In this document: piece after piece, positions 28,290-37,803 of the stretch
How positions within the stretch are numbered: position 1 is the stretch's first letter
How the letters are laid out: every line of letters starts with the position of its first letter
NCBI GenBank assembly: GCA_002295635.1
Contig: DBHK01000027.1
Coordinates: forward strand, 124,001 to 188,000
Length of the DNA: 64,000 nt
Origin: UBA830 sp002295635
GTDB taxonomy: Bacteria; Pseudomonadota; Alphaproteobacteria; MPNO01; UBA830
Direction of reading: 5' to 3'
Translations under genes and position numbers: made by a program
Notes under the pieces: model-generated
What the model saw: only the letters and a program-made list of their open reading frames with translations
Told to the model about the DNA's origin: nothing
Database searches by the model: none

Positions 28290-30608
28290 ATGACGATGAT
28301 TTCAGCCATTTCGCATCAGATATGGGATATGAAATATCGCCTTAAGACTGCTGATGGTGATCCAGTTGACAAGTCTATTGAAGACACTTGGAAAAGGATT
28401 GCAATTGCCTTAGCCAAACCGGAAGGTCCAGCAGAACGGCAGGCTTGGGCAGAAAAGTTCCAAGCGGTTATGTCCGATTTCCGTTTTATACCTGCGGGGC
28501 GTATTGTTGCCGGCGCCGGAACCAACCGTGATGTGACCTTGTTTAATTGTTTTGTCATGGGGACCATTCCTGATGATATGAGCGGCATTTTCGATCACCT
28601 ACGCGAAGCAGCGCTGACGATGCAAAAGGGTGGTGGTATTGGATACGATTTCTCAACTCTAAGGCCCACGGGTGCAAACGTGCGAGGCGCTGGTACTGAT
28701 GCTTCGGGCCCCCTATCGTTCATGGACGTTTGGGATTCTATGTGTCGAACAATTATGTCGGCGGGATATCGTCGCGGTGCCATGATGGCAGCTTTGCGAG
28801 CCGACCACCCGGATATTGAGGCGTTTATCGCCGCCAAACATGAACCCGATCGCCTACGGATGTTTAATTTGTCCGTTCTCATAACGGACAATTTCATGGG
28901 TGCGGTGCGTGAAGATAGAGACTGGGATTTATCTTTCGATGGTAAGATCTACAAAACTGTTTCCGCCCGTGTCCTATGGGATCGGATCATGGAGGCCACG
29001 TACGAGTATGCCGAGCCCGGCGTAATTTTCATCGATCGAATTAATCAAGCTAACAACCTAGGCTATTGCGAAACTATTGCTGCGACAAATCCCTGCGGAG
29101 AGCAACCTCTGCCCCCATACGGCGCATGTCTTTTGGGATCGATTAATCTCGCGCGCCTTGTGATCGATCCATTTAAGAGTTCGGCGCACTTGGACGAGGA
29201 CGCGTTGGCCGAACTTATACCTATAGCAGTACGCATGCTGGATAATGTTATCGAAGTGTCCAGTTTTCCGCTTGATGCGCAATTGGCAGAAGCAAAAGCA
29301 AAGAGGAGGATCGGATTGGGCGTTACCGGTCTGGCCGACGCCTTAATAATGTGCGATGTGCGCTATGGTTCGGTGGAGGCTATTGGGCTAACCGAGAGAT
29401 GGATGGGATTAATCCGCGATCATGCTTACCGCTCATCTGTAAACCTTGCGATACAAAAAGGTGCCTTCCCTCTCTTCGACGCGGAAGCTTACCTTGCAGG
29501 CAAAATCGTTGCCAGATTACCCCCAGATATTCAGGATAGTATCCGAAAGTACGGCATTCGTAATGCACTGCTAACTTCTATTGCTCCGACGGGAACAATA
29601 TCATTGTTCGCCGATAACGTTTCGTCCGGAATCGAGCCGGTGTTTAGTTATACCTATACCCGAAATGTGCTGATGCCGGACGGTACACAGAGAGAAGAGG
29701 ATGTTTCTGACTATGCCTATCGTCAGTGGCTTTATTTAAAAGGTGATACACCCTTGCCGGATAGCTTCGTCAGTGCACAGACAATTTCACCCAGCGACCA
29801 CTTGGTGATGCAGGCAGCCGCTCAGAAATATATCGACTCTTCAATATCAAAAACGATCAATGTACCCGCCGAGATATCTTTTGATGAATTCAGAGACGTG
29901 TATCAGGAGGCATGGGACACAGGCTGCAAAGGCTGTACCACTTATCGACCAAATGATATTACCGGTTCCGTCCTGACATTACGTGATCAGCCCGACCCAG
30001 CACAGCCTGAACTGCCGCTGCTTCAGCCCGCGCCGCCGGTGCTGGAAAGTGAAATTGAGTCTGGGGTCGTTTATATGACCCAGCCTCTGTTGCGGCCTGA
30101 GGAGTTGCCTGGACAGACCTATAAGCTTAACTGGCCTGAAACTGATCATGCGATTTATATAACTATCAACGACGTACTAAAAGATGGGCGTCGCAGGCCC
30201 TTCGAAGTATTTGTGAACTCTAAGGACACCGAACACTATGCGTCGACGGTGGCGTTGACTCGTCTAATATCTGCAGTGTTCCGGCGTGGCGGCGACGTGT
30301 CCTTTGTTGTAGATGAGCTGAAAGCTGTATTTGATCCCCGCGGGGGCCAATGGGTGCAGGGACGCTACGTGCCATCTCTACTGGCGGCTGTAGGCGACGT
30401 TATTGAACGCCACATGATCGATATCGGCTTTATGCCGAAGCCGCCCGCGACTGAAAGGTGGCCATCGGTTGCAGAACGAAAATTGATAAGCCCCGAAGAA
30501 AGTCCGTTTCCGCGCCCGCGTCAATGCCCCAAATGTGGTCAGGCCGCTCTTTTTCGCCAGGAAGGCTGCGACACTTGCACGGCTTGCGATTATTCAAAGT
30601 GCGGGTAA
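28290..30608 (+). CDS. nrdJ: adenosylcobalamin-dependent ribonucleotide reductase (class II)
   Basis: 772 residues. It reduces ribonucleotides to deoxyribonucleotides with coenzyme B12. Active-site cysteine C87 is in LFNCFVMG, and ATNPCGEQPLPPYG is the classic RNR signature. The C-terminus has a Cys-rich, zinc-ribbon-like tail (CPKCGQ ... CDTCTACDYSKC) with the redox-active cysteines. The ATG follows CTCCTCCTGATTGAGG; the ribosome site is only moderate. No B12 riboswitch was recognised upstream. Confidence 0.93.
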   Translation: MTMISAISHQIWDMKYRLKTADGDPVDKSIEDTWKRIAIALAKPEGPAERQAWAEKFQAVMSDFRFIPAGRIVAGAGTNRDVTLFNCFVMGTIPDDMSGIFDHLREAALTMQKGGGIGYDFSTLRPTGANVRGAGTDASGPLSFMDVWDSMCRTIMSAGYRRGAMMAALRADHPDIEAFIAAKHEPDRLRMFNLSVLITDNFMGAVREDRDWDLSFDGKIYKTVSARVLWDRIMEATYEYAEPGVIFIDRINQANNLGYCETIAATNPCGEQPLPPYGACLLGSINLARLVIDPFKSSAHLDEDALAELIPIAVRMLDNVIEVSSFPLDAQLAEAKAKRRIGLGVTGLADALIMCDVRYGSVEAIGLTERWMGLIRDHAYRSSVNLAIQKGAFPLFDAEAYLAGKIVARLPPDIQDSIRKYGIRNALLTSIAPTGTISLFADNVSSGIEPVFSYTYTRNVLMPDGTQREEDVSDYAYRQWLYLKGDTPLPDSFVSAQTISPSDHLVMQAAAQKYIDSSISKTINVPAEISFDEFRDVYQEAWDTGCKGCTTYRPNDITGSVLTLRDQPDPAQPELPLLQPAPPVLESEIESGVVYMTQPLLRPEELPGQTYKLNWPETDHAIYITINDVLKDGRRRPFEVFVNSKDTEHYASTVALTRLISAVFRRGGDVSFVVDELKAVFDPRGGQWVQGRYVPSLLAAVGDVIERHMIDIGFMPKPPATERWPSVAERKLISPEESPFPRPRQCPKCGQAALFRQEGCDTCTACDYSKCG

Positions 30609-30728
30609 CCGCTCTTTAAACATTGTTAAAATGACCCACTACATTTTCCAAGAATTTGACGTCGCTGATACCAATAGACCATCGGATTCTACGTAAATCG
30701 CTTGCCGAGCGGTCCTATCACTACTGGT

Positions 30729-31592
30729 TCATTCCGATGGCGAATTTGTCCTAGTCACATCGCCTGATAAGGTACCTAAGTTTTCAATCTCGATGTCGAT
30801 GCGATCTCCGGGTTTCAGCCATTTGGGTGGATCGAATCCGACCGCTACACCAGAGGGAGAGCCGGTAGTAATAATGTCGCCGGGCATCAGAGTGATGAAG
30901 GTCGAAATATAGCTGATAAGGTAAGCGGCGGAGAATACGAGATCGCTGGTATTCCCTTGCTGTCGCACCTCGCCATTAATCCGGGTGGTCAAATCTAGGT
31001 TGCCGGGGTTGCCAGCCTCTTCACTGGTAGTAATCCACGGGCCCAGCATTCCAGAATTTTCCCAGTTTTTTCCAGGCGCGACCTGAGGGCCGCGCTTCTG
31101 CCAGTCGCGCACGCTTCCGTCATTACAGATGGTATAACCCGCAACAAAGTTTAGGGCGTCCGCCTCGGTTACGTGCCGCGCTTCGGTCCCGATAACGATG
31201 GCCATTTCACCTTCATAGTCGAAGTTGTCCGAATGCGAAGGCATAATCATGCTGGCTTTATGGGGTACGAAGGTCCGCGGGAAACGGACGAATACACTAG
31301 GATATTCGGGAAGATCATAGCCCATTTCCGTAATGTGCGCAGCATAGTTCTGCCCAACACAATAAATTTTTTCCGGATACGTGACCGGCAGCTGCCATGC
31401 GATATCAGAATGTGCATAGTCGGGTTTAGAACTGGCGGTAATCTGCTCGACCTCTTTTAGCGCACCAGCTTCAAGCACGCCGCGAAGAGTTCGATGGCCA
31501 CCCGACATTCGGTTCGTCAACTCGATAATTCCGTCGTCGGTAACGACTCCAAAGCCTTCATTTTCGCCAACGCAGAAACTTGCCAATTTCAC
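30729..31592 (-). CDS. fumarylacetoacetate hydrolase family protein (copy 1)
   Basis: 287 residues. The C-terminal FAH catalytic domain starts with KIYCVGQNYAAH; metal ligands lie in DYEGEMAIVIG (E-x-E) and the conserved NDGSVRDWQKRGPQ, then GPWITT and the final TGSPSGVAVG. The family hydrolyses carbon-carbon bonds in 3-oxo acids (acylpyruvates, fumarylacetoacetate, oxaloacetate decarboxylation). The second gene downstream of a paralogue on the same strand, 24 bases away. Substrate unknown. Confidence 0.87.
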   Translation of the reverse strand: MKLASFCVGENEGFGVVTDDGIIELTNRMSGGHRTLRGVLEAGALKEVEQITASSKPDYAHSDIAWQLPVTYPEKIYCVGQNYAAHITEMGYDLPEYPSVFVRFPRTFVPHKASMIMPSHSDNFDYEGEMAIVIGTEARHVTEADALNFVAGYTICNDGSVRDWQKRGPQVAPGKNWENSGMLGPWITTSEEAGNPGNLDLTTRINGEVRQQGNTSDLVFSAAYLISYISTFITLMPGDIITTGSPSGVAVGFDPPKWLKPGDRIDIEIENLGTLSGDVTRTNSPSE

Positions 31593-31616
31593 GTCTCTAA
31601 TCCCTGGAACCGATAG

Positions 31617-32459
31617 TTATTCAGCCACTATCGGGTTTTTAAGTGTACCAATTGGCTCAATATTAACACTTATCTGCTCACTAGGCCTGAGCCATTGGGG
31701 TGGATCGCCCTCAATCGCACTGCCGCCAGGAGAACCCGTTGCGATCATGTCGCCTGGCTCCAACCATGTGAACTTCGAGATGTATGAGATTACAAATGGA
31801 ATCTTGAAAATCATCATATCGCTACTACCGTCCTGTCGAAGACTTCCATCAACGGAAGTCTTAATCTGCAACCCATCCAAATCTTCAATTTCATCTCGCG
31901 TTATCATCCAGGGTCCGATCGAACCGGATTTGTGGAAGTTCTTACCGGGGCAATTCTGTGTACCTTGGCGCTGCCAGTCACGCACGCTACCCTCGTTGAT
32001 AATTGTATACCCAGCTACATAATCAAGCGCCTTTGTCTCCGGAATGTGTCGTCCAGACTTGCCGATAATTACCCCGATCTCACCTTCATAATCCAGTTGT
32101 TCGGAGACAGTTGGACGGATAATAGCTTCGCCGTGTGACGCAAAGCTGGATGCAAAGCGGGGAAAAATGCTTGGCCATTTCGGCCCACCGTCTTCTAAAA
32201 CTTCATGATAGGCGCGGTAGTTACGGCCGATACAGAAAATCTTTTCTGGCGAAGTCACAGGAAACATATAATCAATATCATCAATCCCAACGTCCGGGGC
32301 GGCGGAGGCAGCAAGTTTCTCCATCTCGCTGATCGACAATCCGGCGATGGCGTGTTTCAAACTGGGGTGGCTAAGGCGTTCGGTCATGTCGACAATACCG
32401 CCGTCTTTGACGACTCCATATGCCTCTCGTCCCCCCTGCCGATAGCTGATGATTTTCAT
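31617..32459 (-). CDS. fumarylacetoacetate hydrolase family protein (copy 2)
   Basis: 280 residues from the ATG at 32459; the open frame continues 28 codons upstream without family similarity. It shows the same layout as its neighbour: KIFCIGRNYRAYHE, DYEGEIGVIIG, NEGSVRDWQRQGTQ, GPWMIT and TGSPGGSAIEGDPP. It probably arose by tandem duplication with divergence. The two could act on related 3-oxo acids or form a mixed oligomer; the sequence does not decide. Confidence 0.87.
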   Translation of the reverse strand: MKIISYRQGGREAYGVVKDGGIVDMTERLSHPSLKHAIAGLSISEMEKLAASAAPDVGIDDIDYMFPVTSPEKIFCIGRNYRAYHEVLEDGGPKWPSIFPRFASSFASHGEAIIRPTVSEQLDYEGEIGVIIGKSGRHIPETKALDYVAGYTIINEGSVRDWQRQGTQNCPGKNFHKSGSIGPWMITRDEIEDLDGLQIKTSVDGSLRQDGSSDMMIFKIPFVISYISKFTWLEPGDMIATGSPGGSAIEGDPPQWLRPSEQISVNIEPIGTLKNPIVAE

Positions 32460-32871
32460 CGTGGATCTTCCATTTTTGTTTGTTGTCGCTTTCTTAATGC
32501 GTCGGGATGCTTCTGCCAACACACCAACCTTTTTATCGAACATTGTGGGCCAAATAAAAGGTTATACGGTTGCAATCGTATGACATAGCCGTCCTCTATC
32601 TCAAGGGCGCGTTTTTCGCAGCTGGCGTTGTCGTATCCGGATACTAAAACGCTATGCGACGCCGGCGTAAGACCCAATATTATCAAGAGCTGACGACAGA
32701 TTATCCTAACTTGTGTGTCGCGGTAGGCCTTTGAATTGATGTAAACAACAGTAGATAGTGAGAAAACGAGTCTGCTGCGTTTCTACTAGATGGGATAGGG
32801 TCAAGCTAAGTGGGTCGTATCCGAAAAAGCGGTATTTTCTCGGTTTTTGAATTATCCCTTGCTAATCGCTG
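32460..32871. other. 412-base intergenic stretch
   Basis: Lies between the second FAH-family gene and the EamA pair, all on the minus strand. No convincing gene was seen. A 12-base perfect palindrome, GTATCCGGATAC, lies at 32633-32644; the half GTCGTATCCG recurs near 32814. An operator role is possible but weakly supported. Confidence 0.4.
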
Positions 32872-33756
32872 TCATCCAGCATCCCTTGCGGAACGTGTGA
32901 CTAGAAATACTCCGACAACAGCCACCAGAAAACCGCCCATTGATATTATTCCCATGGTTTCGCCATAGGTAATCCACCCGAGAAGAACCGTGGTCGGGGG
33001 CGTTAGGTAAAATAGACTGGCTACGCGTGCCGCTTCCCCGTGCCGCAGCATCAAATATAGCAGGTTCGTGGCGCCGATGGTCAGTATCACCACAAGCCAG
33101 ACCCATACGAAAACAACTTCCGCGCCCCACGCTATGCTTCCATTCTCCACTGCCATAGCAATGCAGAAATTACAGATACCGGCTGCCGTCTGCTGCACAA
33201 TCATAACGATACGAAGATCAGAGTGGGCACAATATTTTTTCTGGTAAAGAGACGCACCGGTGATGAAAATCGGAGTTAGCCCCGAAAAGATGAAGCCAGC
33301 AGTAGTCGCAGCACCGATTCCCAGCCGCTCCGAAAGTACGATAAATAGCCCTGCAAAACCGAGTGTAAATCCGACCCATTGGGTCCGAGTGACCTTCTCG
33401 CCCAAGGTGACCCCCACAACAACTGCGGTTAGAAGTGGTTGCATCCCTGCAACCAGAGCGGCAACACCTTGGCTGATGCCCTCATCCAGTGCACTGAACA
33501 TAGCGCCTAAATACAAGCATTGCAGCGTGATACCGACCACGGCTATATGCGCTATTTCCCGCCCTTTGGGACGAGGGACGCCGACGATCAACGCGTATAG
33601 CCCTACGATAACCACAACGATGGCGGACCTAATCCATAGTAATGTATAAGGCTCGCTGAATTCGAGCCCGAACCGAGTGATCGGAAAACCGGATGCCCAG
33701 CCTAGAATGAAAAGAAATGGTGCTGCCTTGAGTAGCATGGAATTTGTAACCGTCAT
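32872..33756 (-). CDS. EamA family (DMT) transporter, copy 1
   Basis: 294 residues, about ten membrane segments in two EamA repeats, as in the drug/metabolite transporter superfamily. The ATG at 33756 overlaps the stop of the upstream EamA gene by four bases. The ending segments FYLTPPTTVLLGWITYGE and GGFLVAVVGVFLVTR are typical. Probably an exporter of small metabolites; substrate unknown. The frame continues 21 codons upstream within the neighbour and is not used. Confidence 0.87.
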   Translation of the reverse strand: MTVTNSMLLKAAPFLFILGWASGFPITRFGLEFSEPYTLLWIRSAIVVVIVGLYALIVGVPRPKGREIAHIAVVGITLQCLYLGAMFSALDEGISQGVAALVAGMQPLLTAVVVGVTLGEKVTRTQWVGFTLGFAGLFIVLSERLGIGAATTAGFIFSGLTPIFITGASLYQKKYCAHSDLRIVMIVQQTAAGICNFCIAMAVENGSIAWGAEVVFVWVWLVVILTIGATNLLYLMLRHGEAARVASLFYLTPPTTVLLGWITYGETMGIISMGGFLVAVVGVFLVTRSARDAG

Positions 33757-34652
33757 CGATTGCGTACCGCCATCGCGACGCCGGTCGTAGCGACAATCAT
33801 CCCTGCTATTGCTTGCCAAGAGAGAATTTCACCGAACACTACCCAGCCCATGATGGCGGTTGTCGGCGGACTGAGATATATTAAGCTGGTAATCTTAGTT
33901 GCAGCACCACGTTGAATTAGCCAGTAGTACAGGCAGATCGCAAAAACCGATAGGCCTATTGCAGACCAGACAACGGCAAAGACGAATTCGCTTGTCCAGT
34001 CAATGACCATCGATTCAAATATTACCGCGAGTACTACCATCATAACACATGACATTACGTTCTGAAGTGCCACACCGGTGCGAACATCGAACGGTCCGCA
34101 ATACTTTTTTTGATATAATGTCCCTAGTGTAATGCCTGCGAGCCCTAACATAAGCATCATTAGGCCCCCAATTGCATCCGTTGGCGCCAGCACTCGATCC
34201 CAAACAATCAGTCCTAATCCCACGAACCCAAGGAGGAGACCTAACCAGTTTCGCGGTGTAACCGTTTCTCGAAGGACGAACCCAGCCAACACGCCCGTTA
34301 GTAACGGTTGTAATCCAACGATTAACGCCGTAATCCCTGTCGAGATACCCAACCAGATAGCATAATAAACCCCGATCAAATAGACAGTCTGGACACCAAA
34401 CCCTGCGACAAGAATATGTAGTGTTCCCCGGAGTGTTTTTGGCCACGACGCATTGAGGCAGAAACAGGCCGGTACCATAATCACAGATCCGACAAAGAAC
34501 CGTGCTGCCATCAGGGTGAAGGGCTCGGCGAACGGCAGGCCGTACTTAGCGGCAACGAATCCACTTGCCCAAAGAAAAATGAATAGTGCCGCTAAACTGG
34601 TAAATACCACGGGGTTGAGAGCGCTTTTTGGGAAAGGTGGGGGGGTGGGCAT
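33753..34652 (-). CDS. EamA family (DMT) transporter, copy 2
   Basis: 299 residues, ten predicted membrane segments, two EamA halves. Motifs match the neighbouring copy (FLWASGFVAAKYGLPFAEP, IYLSPPTTAIMGWVVFGE). Tandem, coupled paralogues of this kind may work as a heterodimer or reflect duplication. The ATG at 34652 lacks a strong ribosome site. Specificity is not readable. Confidence 0.87.
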   Translation of the reverse strand: MPTPPPFPKSALNPVVFTSLAALFIFLWASGFVAAKYGLPFAEPFTLMAARFFVGSVIMVPACFCLNASWPKTLRGTLHILVAGFGVQTVYLIGVYYAIWLGISTGITALIVGLQPLLTGVLAGFVLRETVTPRNWLGLLLGFVGLGLIVWDRVLAPTDAIGGLMMLMLGLAGITLGTLYQKKYCGPFDVRTGVALQNVMSCVMMVVLAVIFESMVIDWTSEFVFAVVWSAIGLSVFAICLYYWLIQRGAATKITSLIYLSPPTTAIMGWVVFGEILSWQAIAGMIVATTGVAMAVRNR

Positions 34653-34761
34653 CTAGTCGGTGGGTTACAGCTTCGGGCTGGAGTGCCCGAAGATTAGAGC
34701 TGAACCCTTTTTTGAAAGTCGTATCCATATGATCGATTTTGTCATTTGATCCCGCTATATC

Positions 34762-35787
34762 ATGTCTATGATGCGACGACCAATGCGAATAGCACTAATA
34801 GCGGCCGGCGCCCTAGCAGTAGCCTGCGTCGGTTATACGACGTACTGGTACTCCGCCGCCCGAGAGGCCAGCGCTAGATTGCACCTGTGGGCGGAAGAAC
34901 GACGGGTCGACGGTTGGGCTGTCGAGCTGGGAAAACCATCGGTTACGGGTTTCCCGCTGCGTCTAGATCTCTCCGTCCACGCCCCAATCATTGCAGGTCG
35001 TGGAAACAAGTGGCGGTGGGAGATCCCTAATTTTGTGGCTTCAGCGCGGCCCTGGGCTCTGACTGATATCAGGATATCTTTCCCTGGCAGTCATAGGCTA
35101 GAAATCAATGGGATGATGGCCGTATTAAATCTGGCCCACGCCGATGGAGACCTTAAAATCCGATCAGGTAAAGCCCGGCTTCTCCTCTTGCGATTAGCCG
35201 GAGTGAACTGGATGCAGCCGGGCGGTATCACAACCAGCATCGATAGGTTAACGCTCCGAGCTGAAGATGCGGTTTCGATAAACCCGCGGTCAGGCAATCC
35301 GATGACCGGGAAAGTGATCGCAGTTGACGCCCGTAAAGTGGTTTTGCCGAAGGTATGGAAGCCACCGGTCGGCTCTGGTCTAGATAGGCTGTCATTCGAT
35401 GCATCAGTTATAGGTCCGTTAGAGCTAAGCGGGCTGCTGCCGGAGGCACTTTCTCGATGGAATGATGCCGGAGGCGCAATTGAGTTTAAGAGCTTTACGT
35501 TGAACTGGGAGGCTTTGTCACTTCGCGGCGACGGAGCCCTCTCATTGGATGATAAATTACAGCCTCAAGGTGCTATCACGGTGGAGATCAGAGGCATTAA
35601 GGAGATACTCGATACTCTCATGGCGAGTGGAGTGATCGACGCGCGAACGGCGTTCGCCGCGAAGGTTGCGAATCGAGCTCTGTCGATCGGGGGGCGAGCT
35701 GTGCGTTTGCCCGTCAGCCTAAAGAATCAGAGACTTTATCTCGGGCCGGTCCCGCTTTTCCGTCTAAAAAAGATTCGCTGGAAGTAA
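34762..35787 (+). CDS. DUF2125 domain protein
   Basis: 341 residues with one N-terminal membrane segment (about 9-30) and a long beta-rich outer domain. The segments WAEERRVDGWAVE, VTGFPLRLDL and ASARPWALTDIRI are the usual opening of DUF2125 proteins. They are common in alphaproteobacteria, often beside tyrA/hisC as here, and their function is unknown. The start may be the ATG at 34762 or a later one (residue 4 or 8). Ends seven bases from the convergent tyrA gene. Confidence 0.82.
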   Translation: MSMMRRPMRIALIAAGALAVACVGYTTYWYSAAREASARLHLWAEERRVDGWAVELGKPSVTGFPLRLDLSVHAPIIAGRGNKWRWEIPNFVASARPWALTDIRISFPGSHRLEINGMMAVLNLAHADGDLKIRSGKARLLLLRLAGVNWMQPGGITTSIDRLTLRAEDAVSINPRSGNPMTGKVIAVDARKVVLPKVWKPPVGSGLDRLSFDASVIGPLELSGLLPEALSRWNDAGGAIEFKSFTLNWEALSLRGDGALSLDDKLQPQGAITVEIRGIKEILDTLMASGVIDARTAFAAKVANRALSIGGRAVRLPVSLKNQRLYLGPVPLFRLKKIRWK

Positions 35788-35794
35788 TGTTCCA

Positions 35795-36715
35795 TCAGGT
35801 ATCTCTGTCCGATTTTTCAGGAGCTGGGGGAATGTGTTGACCCGCTTTTACGACGCCACGACGAATTTCCTGAGTACGACGGAAAAGTCTTTCGAGGGTC
35901 TCACCGTCGCCGATTCGGATTGCTCGTTGTAGTCCGGCTAGATCTTCGGACAGTCGACCGAGCATTTCCAGTACCGCGGCCCGGTTTGCAATGAATATAT
36001 CACGCCACATAACTGGGTCGGATGCGGCTATCCGGGTAAAGTCCCTGAAGCCGGAGGCCGAGTACTTAACGACTTCGGATTTTATATCCTCCTCCAGGTC
36101 GGTGGCAGTGCCAACAATGGTGTACGCAATTAGGTGTGGTAGATGGGACGTAATCGCTAATACTTGGTCATGATGCTCGGGCTCGAGAAAATCGATCTGA
36201 CTACCGGCTCTTTGCCAAAGAGACGCTACCTTGTCGATTGCGGTTTGATCTGTCCCCCGTGGCGGAGTTATTAAAAACCAACGCCCTTCGAAGAGCGTAT
36301 CAAACCCGGCCTCGGGGCCCGAATTTTCCGTTCCTGCTATCGGGTGCCCGGGTACGAAGTGCACGCCATCTGGTAGATGAGGCATTACAGTTTTTATCGC
36401 TGATTCTTTGACCGAGCCCACATCTGTAACAATCGCACCGGCCATGAGCGCCGGGGCCATAGCCTTCGAGATTTCTTCGTACGTCGAGACCGGTGTACAG
36501 ATCATCACCAAGTCTGCACCTCGCACTGCTTCAGCAATGTTTTTGGTCGTGTCGTCGGCAATATCGAGGCGCTTTACCGCTTCTAGGGTTTCATCAGTGC
36601 GCGCGCAAGCAATAATCGAGCCAGCGAGCCTGTCGCGTCGCATCACTCGGGCGATAGACGAGCCGATTAACCCTATACCAATCAAGGCGACGCGATTAAA
36701 CATGGGAGTTCTCAT
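35795..36715 (-). CDS. tyrA: prephenate/arogenate dehydrogenase family protein
   Basis: 306 residues. The NAD(P) motif G13-x-G15-x-x-G18 (IGIGLIGSS), the DVGSVKESA segment and GHPIAGTE place it in the TyrA family, which makes 4-hydroxyphenylpyruvate or tyrosine from prephenate or arogenate. It overlaps hisC by four bases and completes the operon chorismate mutase-hisC-tyrA. Cyclohexadienyl (dual) specificity is usual in alphaproteobacteria but not shown here. Confidence 0.92.
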   Translation of the reverse strand: MRTPMFNRVALIGIGLIGSSIARVMRRDRLAGSIIACARTDETLEAVKRLDIADDTTKNIAEAVRGADLVMICTPVSTYEEISKAMAPALMAGAIVTDVGSVKESAIKTVMPHLPDGVHFVPGHPIAGTENSGPEAGFDTLFEGRWFLITPPRGTDQTAIDKVASLWQRAGSQIDFLEPEHHDQVLAITSHLPHLIAYTIVGTATDLEEDIKSEVVKYSASGFRDFTRIAASDPVMWRDIFIANRAAVLEMLGRLSEDLAGLQRAIRIGDGETLERLFRRTQEIRRGVVKAGQHIPPAPEKSDRDT

Positions 36716-37803
36716 GATATTTCTAGGAAATCCGAAATAGCATCGGCTGTCGTACGCATTTCTTGTTCTAGGCCGATGGTTATCCGGATTCCTTCGGGTA
36801 TGCCCGCACTGCGGGTGCTGCGTGGGATTATTCCCTGAGATGCGAGGAACGCCATAGCTTTATCGGCTGTCTGGGCGCCACTTTCAGGGAATCTCACGAG
36901 TAGAAAATTTCCTGCACTTGGTACCACATCGAGTCCCATACCCTGTAATTGATCTGATAACCATGGCAGCCAGGTGGTGTTATGATCGCGCGACCGGGTC
37001 AGAAATTCGACATCGTTGATGGCGGCGATTCCTGCTGCCTGCGCACCGCTGGTGACGTTAAAAGGTGGGCGGATACGGTTAAGGACCTCAACTACTGAAT
37101 TCTGGCAGTAGGCCCACCCTAATCGGGCTCCGCCCATCGCGTATATTTTTGAAAATGTTCGTGTCATGACTACGTTATCACCTTCATCTACTAACTCTAC
37201 CCCAGGTGAATAGTCGTTTCGGGTAACATATTCGGCGTAGGCTGCGTCGATCACAAGCAGGATATCGTCGCGCAGGCCCGCACGAAGCCGCACCATTTCG
37301 TCTGACGTGATCATTGTGCCAGTCGGGTTGTTTGGATTGGCGACATAAACGATACGTGTTCGCTCTGTAACTTTACTGAGTATAGCGTCGGGGGTAACGG
37401 TAAAATCGACCTCTGGCGCCTTCACCGGGGTTGCGCCAACCGATAAGGCAAAAAGCGGGTACATCACGAATGCGTGCTCGCCGAAAAGTACCTCGTCGCC
37501 GGGACCCGCATAGGCACGCGCTAGTAAAGCCAACAGCTCATCAGACCCGGCGCCGCAGACAATTCGGTCCGGGTCAAGGCCATTTCTGGCACCAATAGCT
37601 GTGCGTAAATCTGCTGAACCGCCATCGGGGTATCGGTGTAGATCCGGTCCGAGCGATTCGTAGGCTACTATGGCAGCTGGGCTGGGGCCCAGCGCACCTT
37701 CGTTAGAAGAGAGCTTAATAATCCGTTTGACACCATCAACTTTTGATGCACCCGGAACATAAGGTGCCATTTCCATGATACCTGGACGCGGGGATAGCGA
37801 CAT
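36712..37803 (-). CDS. hisC: histidinol-phosphate aminotransferase family (aromatic transaminase role likely)
   Basis: 363 residues, class I/II aminotransferase of the HisC group. LSSNEGALGPSP, VYVANPNNPTGT and the PLP-lysine motif TFSKIYAMGGARLGW are visible. In this operon, between chorismate mutase and tyrA, it probably transaminates phenylpyruvate, hydroxyphenylpyruvate or prephenate as well as, or instead of, imidazole-acetol phosphate. It shares one base with the upstream gene and four with tyrA. Confidence 0.9.
   Translation of the reverse strand: MSLSPRPGIMEMAPYVPGASKVDGVKRIIKLSSNEGALGPSPAAIVAYESLGPDLHRYPDGGSADLRTAIGARNGLDPDRIVCGAGSDELLALLARAYAGPGDEVLFGEHAFVMYPLFALSVGATPVKAPEVDFTVTPDAILSKVTERTRIVYVANPNNPTGTMITSDEMVRLRAGLRDDILLVIDAAYAEYVTRNDYSPGVELVDEGDNVVMTRTFSKIYAMGGARLGWAYCQNSVVEVLNRIRPPFNVTSGAQAAGIAAINDVEFLTRSRDHNTTWLPWLSDQLQGMGLDVVPSAGNFLLVRFPESGAQTADKAMAFLASQGIIPRSTRSAGIPEGIRITIGLEQEMRTTADAISDFLEIS

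Noticed and set aside
32456..32686. Minus-strand open frame of 76 codons upstream of the FAH gene
   Set aside because: It overlaps the family-like FAH start region and has no ribosome site or similarity.
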